In this document: piece by piece, positions 58,915-64,000 of the stretch | Numbering within the stretch: the first letter of the stretch is position 1 | Layout: each line of letters starts with the position of its first letter | Assembly: GCA_016710885.1 (NCBI GenBank) | Contig: JADJUC010000013.1 | Span: forward strand, 65,088-129,087 | Reading direction: 5' to 3' | DNA from: Candidatus Proximibacter danicus | GTDB lineage: Bacteria > Pseudomonadota > Gammaproteobacteria > Burkholderiales > Rhodocyclaceae | Length of the DNA stretch: 64,000 nt | Notes under the pieces: model-generated | What the model saw: only the letters and a program-made list of their open reading frames with translations | Told to the model about the DNA's origin: nothing | Databases searched by the model: none | Program-made: the position numbers and the translations under genes

Positions 58915-60179
58915 GCGCTCACCACCTGGTCGCGACCGCCGCGCTTGGCCTCGTAAAGCGCGGCATCGGCACGCGAAAACAGTTGATCGAAGCTTTCGCC
59001 CGGCTTCAGTGTCGAGATGCCGAAACTGGCAGTGACCGGTATGCCGCCGGGTTTGGCGGCAGCGATGCGCTCGCGCAAACGTTCGGCGCCGAGGCCGGCC
59101 TGAATGGTCGTGGCGCCGGGCAAGGCCAGCACGAACTCCTCACCCCCGTAACGCACCAGTTGCTGTGCGCCACGGCACACGCCGCGCAGGATGTCGGCAA
59201 CGGCCACCAGCACTTCGTCACCGCGCGAATGGCCATAGCGGTCGTTGACACGCTTGAAGTGGTCGATATCGACAACAACCAGCGAGAGCGGCGAATTCTT
59301 CTCGCACGCTTCGGCCATCAGCCGAGGCATTTCGGCATCGAGATGGTGGCGGTTGTGCAGCGAGGTGAGGCGGTCACGCAAGGCCATTTCCTTGACCAGC
59401 TCATGCTGCGCTTCCAGCCGGTCGAACAGCTCGCGCAGCATCAGCAGGTTGGAAAGACGCGCCGCCAGCTCTTCGGCAACCACTGGCTTGCCAACGAAAT
59501 CGTTGGCGCCGGCACGCAGGATCTCGACCCGCCGCGCAACGCTGTCTATTGAAGACAGCGCGAGGATGGGCAGCTCGCTTTTCCGGCCTTTCTGCCCGCG
59601 CACGGCACGGATGACGGAGAGGCCGGTCTGCATGCCTTCGAGCACGAAATCGGTGACGACGATCTTGTAATCCTCGAATGCCAGCGAGGCGATGGCCTCT
59701 TCGGCGGTTTTGAAACGAACGACGGACAGGCCCAGCCCGACCATCACCTCGGTCAGGAAATTGGCGGCGGTATCGCTGTCTTCAACCAGCATCACGCGGC
59801 CATTCAGGCGGCGCGTTGTCCGGCTCTCCCACTGTTCAACGTATTGCTCAAGCCCGGCCAGGTCGGTCTTGGGAAAACAGTCCGTGATGCCCAGGGAAAT
59901 CGCTTCGTCGAACAAGGCCTTGTCCGGCGTGGCGCTGACCATCAGCGACGGGAAGAAACCGACGAGATTCAGGCGCTTGGCTTCACGAAAGAATTCGGTG
60001 CCGCGCATGTCGCCGAGTTCAAGGGAAAAACAGAGGATGTCGTAACGCGTTTCAGCCAACAGTTTCAAGCCGGCAGCCGCGCTGTCTGCCATGACGACCT
60101 CGACGTTCCGCCGGGCAAAAACGGAAGCGAGAACCGAGCGCTGGAAGCGCGACGGATCAAGCACAAGAGCTTTCAGCAT
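58911..60179 (-). CDS. two-receiver diguanylate cyclase
   Basis: 422 residues from the ATG at 60179. The first receiver (about 1-120) has lost its phospho-Asp (CFSLELGD). The second (about 127-250) keeps VMLVEDSDTAANFL and the acceptor in VVTDFVLEGMQTG, plus GKPV Lys. The GGDEF domain (about 265-422) has an intact RYGGEEFVLALPG. The product-inhibition RxxD is degenerate (RGAQ). It makes c-di-GMP when phosphorylated. No kinase is adjacent. Confidence 0.93.
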   Translation of the reverse strand: MLKALVLDPSRFQRSVLASVFARRNVEVVMADSAAAGLKLLAETRYDILCFSLELGDMRGTEFFREAKRLNLVGFFPSLMVSATPDKALFDEAISLGITDCFPKTDLAGLEQYVEQWESRTTRRLNGRVMLVEDSDTAANFLTEVMVGLGLSVVRFKTAEEAIASLAFEDYKIVVTDFVLEGMQTGLSVIRAVRGQKGRKSELPILALSSIDSVARRVEILRAGANDFVGKPVVAEELAARLSNLLMLRELFDRLEAQHELVKEMALRDRLTSLHNRHHLDAEMPRLMAEACEKNSPLSLVVVDIDHFKRVNDRYGHSRGDEVLVAVADILRGVCRGAQQLVRYGGEEFVLALPGATTIQAGLGAERLRERIAAAKPGGIPVTASFGISTLKPGESFDQLFSRADAALYEAKRGGRDQVVSA

Positions 60180-60289
60180 GATGCACCTCGAAACGGTCGG
60201 TCGGAGAGAACCTCCACGGCAGGAATGATACCTGAGGCCGCGCACGGAACTTCGGTGCAACCGGAGGCTGCCGGTCAACCGGCATGCTC

Positions 60290-61270
60290 TCAGCCTGCCA
60301 GCAACCGATCCATCGGACTCACCACGCCGCGCCCGCCGCGATTGAGCACGTGGGTATAGATCATCGTTGTCGACACATCGGAATGGCCGAGCAGCTCCTG
60401 CACGGTGCGAATGTCGTAGCCGGACTGCAGCAAGTGCGTGGCGAAGGAATGGCGAAGCGTGTGCGTCGATGCCGGCTTGGCGATGCCAGCATGGCCGAGC
60501 GCCTGCTTGATCGCGCGCTGCAGCGCTTGTTCATGCGTGTGGTGGCGGCGCTCGATGCCCGAGCGCGGGTCAACCGACAGCCCACGCGCTGGAAAAGCCC
60601 AGAACCAGCCCCACTCGCACGGGGCGGCCGGGTACTTGCGTACCAGCGCCTCCGGCATCTGCACCCCGGGGCGGCCGACTTCCCGGTCGCGTTCCCACAA
60701 CTGCCGCACGCGCGCCAAATGCGCCCGCAAGGGCGGAACCAGCGACGCCGGCAGCATGGTCACCCGATCTTTCGCGCCCTTGCCGTCGCGCACGAGGATC
60801 TCGCTGCGCTCGAAATCAACATCCTTGACCCGCAGCCGAACGCATTCCATGAGGCGCATGCCGGTGCCGTAAAGCAGTTGCGCCATCAACGCGTGCGTGC
60901 CATCAAGCGCGGTGAGCAGGCGCTCAACCTCTCCGTGCCCAAGCACTACCGGCAGGCGCTTCGGCTTTTTCGGGCGATCCAGTTCGGCCAGCCAGGGCAG
61001 CTCAACACCGAGCACCTCCTTGTAAAGGAAGAGCAACGCCGAAAGCGCTTGATGGTGCGTGGCCGCCGACACCTTCAGCTCACTCGCCAAATGCCCGAGA
61101 AACGCCCGCACCTCCGGCGCCCCCATTTCGCGAGGGTGCTGCATACCGTGAAAACGCACAAAACGACGTACCCACTCGACATATGAGCGCTCTGTCCTTA
61201 TGCTGTAGTGCTTGTAGCGAATAGTCTCGCGAACGCGGTTGATCAGCGTGTCTGGCGGTTTGGTTTCCAT
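60290..61270 (-). CDS. intI: integron integrase IntI
   Basis: 326 residues. A tyrosine recombinase with Arg139 (GTGMRL), His270 and Arg273 (HTLRHSFATHLL), His296 (LGHSDVSTT) and nucleophile Tyr305 (MIYTH). The IntI-specific extra domain is clear at about 207-245: ALVRKYPAAPCEWGWFWAFP followed by DPRSGIERRHH. This separates it from XerC/D. It is divergent from a cassette array with attC sites, so it cuts and inserts cassettes at the adjacent attI. The promoter carries a LexA box, so SOS induction is expected. The frame is intact and catalytic residues complete. Confidence 0.96.
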   Translation of the reverse strand: METKPPDTLINRVRETIRYKHYSIRTERSYVEWVRRFVRFHGMQHPREMGAPEVRAFLGHLASELKVSAATHHQALSALLFLYKEVLGVELPWLAELDRPKKPKRLPVVLGHGEVERLLTALDGTHALMAQLLYGTGMRLMECVRLRVKDVDFERSEILVRDGKGAKDRVTMLPASLVPPLRAHLARVRQLWERDREVGRPGVQMPEALVRKYPAAPCEWGWFWAFPARGLSVDPRSGIERRHHTHEQALQRAIKQALGHAGIAKPASTHTLRHSFATHLLQSGYDIRTVQELLGHSDVSTTMIYTHVLNRGGRGVVSPMDRLLAG

Positions 61271-61293
61271 GCCGTATTTGCTCCATAAACATA

Positions 61294-61313
61294 TACTGTT
61301 GTTTTATACAGTA
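61294..61313. promoter_or_regulatory. LexA (SOS) box over the intI promoter
   Basis: TACTGTTGTTTTATACAGTA: CTGT-N8-ACAG with extended TA at both ends, close to the proteobacterial LexA consensus. It overlaps the intI -10 element and lies 23 bp from the start codon. Known integrases of class 1 and Vibrio integrons are LexA-repressed. Confidence 0.9.
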
Positions 61314-61337
61314 TATTGCTCGGAGAGCTTATGGCAA
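61310..61337 (-). promoter_or_regulatory. intI promoter
   Basis: On the minus strand TTGCCA (61332-61337), 16-nt spacer, TATACT (61310-61315). The LexA box covers the -10. Confidence 0.65.
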
Positions 61338-61352
61338 GGCCTTTTTTGGCCG

Positions 61353-61359
61353 GTTGGCT
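61353..61359 (+). other. candidate attI core site
   Basis: GTTGGCT best matches (two mismatches) the complement of the R'' core of attC1 (GGCTAAC), as expected for the first-cassette junction. A competing site is GTTCAAC at 61427-61433. The 194 bp between intI and the first cassette gene hold no other gene. Confidence 0.35.
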
Positions 61360-61378
61360 CGACACGCCAGTGACACCC

Positions 61379-61409
61379 CCTCCGGCGTAGACAGCATTTT
61401 CGCCGGAGG
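61379..61409. repeat. 9-bp inverted repeat in the attI region
   Basis: CCTCCGGCG (61379-61387) and CGCCGGAGG (61401-61409) with a 13-nt loop. It may be part of a structured attI, a vestigial attC or a leader hairpin. Confidence 0.55.
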
Positions 61410-61464
61410 CGCTGACTAGACGCCGTGTTCAACCGCCGTATACGCTTGCAGATTCAAGGTAGCG

Positions 61465-61878
61465 ATGAAAAACCTTATTTCGAATCAACACACTGCCAAC
61501 GCCGCGCATTCCAGCGTATACGGCGTGACGGCGGCAACCATCGTCATTTTGACGTCCACCACGTTAGCCATGCACGCAATCAATTGCCCACACTGCGGCG
61601 CATATAACAGCGTCTTCGACATGCTCGAAAACCATACGTGCTACTACAACGAAAGCATGTTCTTCTGGCGCTGCAAAGGCTGCAACATGGAAAAGACTTC
61701 GCCAAAAATCGAAATCGGCACTCTGGACCAATGCTGGAACACATTCTCACCTGATCCAATTCGAACACTGGACCAACCAACAACCGTGGTTAGCGACAGT
61801 CAAGGGGTGTCATTTTCATTGTCATACGGGGATAAGAAAAACTGTAGTCATGAAAACCAAGTTTCCTCAGCGGCGTAA
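61465..61878 (+). CDS. integron cassette 1: zinc-ribbon-like hypothetical protein
   Basis: 137 residues with an AAGG ribosome site. A hydrophobic stretch (about 17-36) is followed by CPHCGAYNSVFDMLENHTC and WRCKGC, a four-Cys zinc ribbon-like pair of CxxC motifs. An internal ATG at 61570 would start directly at the ribbon (MHAINCPHC). The base composition is visibly AT-richer than the flanks. No family recognised. It ends 2 bp before attC1. Confidence 0.6.
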   Translation: MKNLISNQHTANAAHSSVYGVTAATIVILTSTTLAMHAINCPHCGAYNSVFDMLENHTCYYNESMFFWRCKGCNMEKTSPKIEIGTLDQCWNTFSPDPIRTLDQPTTVVSDSQGVSFSLSYGDKKNCSHENQVSSAA

Positions 61879-61879
61879 T

Positions 61880-61960
61880 GGCTAACATCGCACTCAAACT
61901 CGCTCCCTTCGGTCGCTTGGACGCGCCGCAAGCGGCGCGCCATTTAGTTCAACGTTAGGA
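61880..61960 (+). repeat. attC1 recombination site
   Basis: R'' GGCTAAC (61880-61886), then a body with CTCCCTTCGGTCGCTTGG and the internal inverted pair GCGCCGC / GCGGCGC, ending TTCAACG and R' GTTAGGA (61954-61960). The cut is expected between 61954 and 61955. Confidence 0.9.
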
Positions 61961-61966
61961 ATGCAG

Positions 61967-62314
61967 ATGTCCTACCGAATTGTGTGCGCTGTCTGGCTCC
62001 TGCTTCCTACATTCGCATGGGCGGCTGGTCTTGCGGATGAGCTGCTTTCGACAAACCCCGTCGTTGAAGCTAAAGGCGCCTTTGCAGCAGGAGATAAACG
62101 TTACATCCTCATCCCTGTTTGCACATCGCCTGGCGGCGAGGTCATACCCGGGTGGCCAATCCACGACTCTATCGAAATTCAAACTGCCATGAAGCTCGGG
62201 CGTCGTCCGGTTTCTTGCAACGACATCGGGGTAGATCCCGGCTCAAAGACATTTCTGCGGTTGTCAAAGTACGCTGAGCTTTACAACCCAAACGCTTCTC
62301 CGTTTGGACGGTAA
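61967..62314 (+). CDS. integron cassette 2: exported hypothetical protein
   Basis: 115 residues from the ATG at 61967; an ATG at 61961 is immediately adjacent to the AGGA and thus too close. AGGA (61957-61960) belongs to the R' core GTTAGGA, with 6-nt spacing. The signal peptide ends at Ala-Trp-Ala-Ala. The mature part has RYILIPVCTSPGGEVIPGW and two Cys. Function unknown. A 59-bp gap separates it from attC2. Confidence 0.7.
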   Translation: MSYRIVCAVWLLLPTFAWAAGLADELLSTNPVVEAKGAFAAGDKRYILIPVCTSPGGEVIPGWPIHDSIEIQTAMKLGRRPVSCNDIGVDPGSKTFLRLSKYAELYNPNASPFGR

Positions 62315-62373
62315 GCCAGTCGGTGATCTGAACCCCGACCCAGACGATTGTTTGTTCCGGTGATCTCTCATGC

Positions 62374-62454
62374 TTCTAACATCGCGCTCAAAATCGCTCC
62401 CTACGGTCGCTTGGACGCGCCGCAAGCGGCGCGCCATTTAGCTCAACGTTAGAG
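62374..62454 (+). repeat. attC2 recombination site
   Basis: R'' TTCTAAC (62374-62380) to R' GTTAGAG (62448-62454). The body is nearly identical to attC1 (GGTCGCTTGGACGCGCCGC then AAGCGGCGCGCCATTTAG). Confidence 0.9.
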
Positions 62455-62461
62455 GTCTTAC

Positions 62462-62920
62462 GTGCCGGCCGTAATCCGCCTCTTTTGCTTATCTGTACTT
62501 CTGATGCCGTTAGGCGTTCAGGCAACCTCTTTAGAGGAGGTGTTTCGCGATTTCCAGAAGTGCGACTTCGAAGGTTTCTACTATGCGCCGTGGGATCCAC
62601 AGCACACGGTTCACCCATATCTAGCAGAACGAAACCTTACCCCATATAAAGAAGTCAGCGGCCTCTATTACTTCAAAGTAAAGGACACTCTCTTCGGCCT
62701 TCCGGTTGCGGAAATCATTATTCCAGGCACATGGAATCTTCATGCAGTAGTCTTCGACGCACCTCTCGCAAAAACCCAAAGAGCTCTCAAGCGTCGCTTC
62801 GGGAGTGTGTTTGCACCATCTGCCTTATCCGCAGAAGGTAAGGTTCCAGCATTAGAGATCGATGTAGAAAATCAAAACCGTTCGGGTTTGTATTGCAATG
62901 AGGTAGAGGGCGGAGAGTGA
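62462..62920 (+). CDS. integron cassette 3: exported hypothetical protein
   Basis: 152 residues from a GTG at 62462. AGAGG (62451-62455) in the R' core gives 6-nt spacing. The signal peptide ends near Val-Gln-Ala. Then SLEEVFRDFQKCDFEGFYYA, with a second Cys near the C-terminus (GLYCNEVEGG). Function unknown. It stops 9 bp before attC3. Confidence 0.72.
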   Translation: MPAVIRLFCLSVLLMPLGVQATSLEEVFRDFQKCDFEGFYYAPWDPQHTVHPYLAERNLTPYKEVSGLYYFKVKDTLFGLPVAEIIIPGTWNLHAVVFDAPLAKTQRALKRRFGSVFAPSALSAEGKVPALEIDVENQNRSGLYCNEVEGGE

Positions 62921-62929
62921 CTGCCACGA

Positions 62930-63011
62930 CCTCTAACATCACACTCAAAAACGCTCCCTTCGGTCGCTCGGACGCGCCGCAAGCGGCGCGCCGTTTAGTT
63001 CAACGTTAGGT
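62930..63011 (+). repeat. attC3 recombination site
   Basis: R'' CCTCTAAC (62930-62937) is the exact complement of its own cassette's leading GTTAGAGG, as expected of a complete cassette. R' GTTAGGT begins at 63005. The body is nearly identical to attC1 and attC2. Confidence 0.92.
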
Positions 63012-63017
63012 TTCATC

Positions 63018-63315
63018 ATGGAATGGCCCTTCGACCAACCGCCCAACTGTGCAACTTTCGTCACGCGAGGGTTGATTGAGTGCAAGAACCCCATCCTGTT
63101 TGTCTCCCATGATGAAGATGACCACGCTTGGCAGTTCCATGACACCCTCGATGCATGGGGACGAAGCGCGTATCGTTTGCCTAAGCCATGTTCTGGAAAT
63201 CGACCCAAAGATTTGTGAGCTCGCCGATCTCCCTCCCGGTTGGGTCGCTTGGCGCCAAGATGAAAACAGTCCGTGGCGGCGAGAACCTGCACCACCAGAA
63301 GAACATGAAACCTAA
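63018..63315 (+). pseudogene. integron cassette 4: small DUF2185-like protein, one frameshift
   Basis: The ATG at 63018 has AGG (63008-63010) of the R' core 7 nt upstream. The frame MEWPFDQPPNCATFVTRG then PILFVSHDEDDHAWQF is family-like but breaks at a GGGG run (63157-63160). Removing one G continues as DEARIVCLSHVLEIDPKICE to the end at 63315 (98 residues in all). It resembles small DUF2185-type proteins often seen in cassettes; that assignment is from memory. The stop lies inside attC4. Confidence 0.65.
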
Positions 63316-63396
63316 CACTGCGGTCAAGGCCGCTCCCTCCGGTCGCTGGACGCTGCGCGATAAAGCGCCGCGCAGCGCCCACCTACAACGTTGAAC
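63310..63396 (+). repeat. attC4 recombination site, diverged body
   Basis: R'' ACCTAAC (63310-63316), with flanking AAA complementing the cassette start GTTAGGTTT, to R' GTTGAAC (63390-63396), the canonical GTTRRRY form. The body differs from attC1-3 (GGACGCTGCGCGATAAAGCG then CCGCGCAGCG) but keeps CGCTCCCTCCGGTCGC. Confidence 0.82.
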
Positions 63397-63524
63397 TAAA
63401 CCGCTGACGCGGGTGGTTAGTGGGCTCGACTCCCACGTTGTTGTTTGCAGCAAGGAATTCAAGCCTCTGCCCGGCCCATCCGATCCTCTTCACAGGACTT
63501 TTCCCTGACTGAAGAGAGAACGAG

Positions 63525-64000
63525 ATGAGCGAACTCAGGAAACGGATGCACGATGCCATGCTGCTGCGCGGATTTTCCGAGCGCACCCGCGACCCACTTG
63601 CGCTGCGTCAGCGCACTGGCCGAGCTACTACGGCCGTTCCCCGGACACCCTCGATACCGCCGCCATCCAGGCCTACCTGCTGCACCTGATCACCGAGAAG
63701 AAACTGGCCTACGCCAGCGTCAATCAGGCCGTCTGTGCCATCCGCTTTCTCCTCTCGGTCGTACTCGGGCAACGAACGGAAGCCTTCTCCATTCCCATGG
63801 CCAAGGTGCCAAAGCGCCTGCCGCAGGTGCTCACCCGCGAGGAGGTTAGCCGACTCCTTGCCCATGCCCGCAACCCGCGTGATCGCATGCTGCTCGAAAC
63901 CACCTACGCCGCCGGCCTGCGTCTTTCCGAAGTCTGTGCCCTACAACTCACCGACATCGAGAGCGCCCCCGAACGCATGTGCCTCCAAGATTCGCCAGGG
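63525..64000 (+). pseudogene. tyrosine recombinase (XerC-like), frameshifted and cut by the window edge
   Basis: The ATG at 63525 follows GAGAGAACGAG. The N-terminal MSELRKRMHDAMLLRGFSER is core-binding-domain-like. Frames then shift near 63592 and 63625, after which AIQAYLLHLITEKKLAYASV, AKVPKRLPQVLTREEVSRLL and LLETTYAAGLRLSEVCALQL are clearly recombinase, with the catalytic Arg in GLRLSE. A further extra C lies near 63984. It is unlike IntI (no RRHH domain visible in this part). The 128 bp between attC4 and this gene contain nothing I recognise. Confidence 0.75.

Noticed and set aside
61880..63396. Repeated ~80-bp units as a CRISPR array
   Set aside because: Units are separated by 370-560 bp coding cassettes, with GTTRRRY-type cores and internal hairpins; they are attC sites.

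Overview
The window reads as a GC-rich betaproteobacterial chromosome, most likely Rhodocyclales (Dechloromonas/Azonexus-like). This rests on conserved gene neighbourhoods and protein character, not on a database search. Housekeeping blocks sit in their usual betaproteobacterial order: xseB-ispA-dxs followed by folE2, rpsP-rimM-trmD-rplS, ilvB-ilvH-ilvC-pssA-leuA, lptF-lptG opposite pepA-holC-(hypothetical), valS, and clpS-clpA behind a cold-shock gene. I see no rRNA, tRNA or CRISPR array.

Layout. 0-4.3 kb: two exported small proteins, a rhodanese-type sulfurtransferase, a STAS-like protein, an EamA transporter and a Rieske oxygenase, all on the minus strand. 4.4-8.3 kb: isoprenoid precursor genes and the FolE2 GTP cyclohydrolase. 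8.4-10.4 kb: the ribosomal rpsP operon with a good promoter. 10.5-13.5 kb: a PilZ-like hypothetical, a YihY membrane protein and DUF2069. 13.5-19.3 kb: branched-chain amino acid synthesis with phosphatidylserine synthase. 19.3-21.2 kb: an ECF sigma factor module. 21.2-25.7 kb: LPS export (lptFG) facing pepA-holC. 25.8-30.1 kb: a periplasmic binding protein translationally coupled to a large Cache-PAS-GGDEF-EAL protein. 30.2-38 kb: valS, a fused PabB-PabC, a TusA-like protein, BepA, moaC and an isolated soxYZ pair. 38-41.7 kb: csp, clpSA and rraA.

From about 40.9 kb onward many conserved genes carry single-base frameshifts: clpA, a chemotaxis receptor, aceA, a group II intron protein, aceB, cidA, an integron cassette and a terminal recombinase. 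Most proteins stay conserved through the lesions, so base-level sequence or assembly errors are at least as likely as gene decay. 43.9-49.4 kb holds isocitrate lyase followed by a diverged partial second copy of the aceA-HDOD 3' region. A group II intron and a REP-associated tyrosine transposase lie between the two copies. 49.4-56.4 kb: a LysR regulator, a TauE/SafE exporter, malate synthase (completing the glyoxylate shunt with aceA), an AAA/DUF4143 ATPase whose start codon is embedded in a perfect 16-bp inverted repeat, a CidA/LrgB pair and a nucleoside-gate membrane protein. 56.5-60.2 kb: a MazG-like pyrophosphohydrolase, an M48 protease, a CoA-transferase and a two-receiver diguanylate cyclase.

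The most interesting region is 60.3-63.4 kb, a chromosomal integron. It has an IntI-type integrase on the minus strand with a near-consensus LexA box over its promoter, then four plus-strand gene cassettes separated by four attC sites (three almost identical). In cassettes 2-4 the start codon sits 6-7 nt behind an AGG-containing core that is itself the attC recombination point, so each cassette's Shine-Dalgarno sequence appears to be formed by the attC R' core. A second, damaged tyrosine recombinase gene runs off the right edge.
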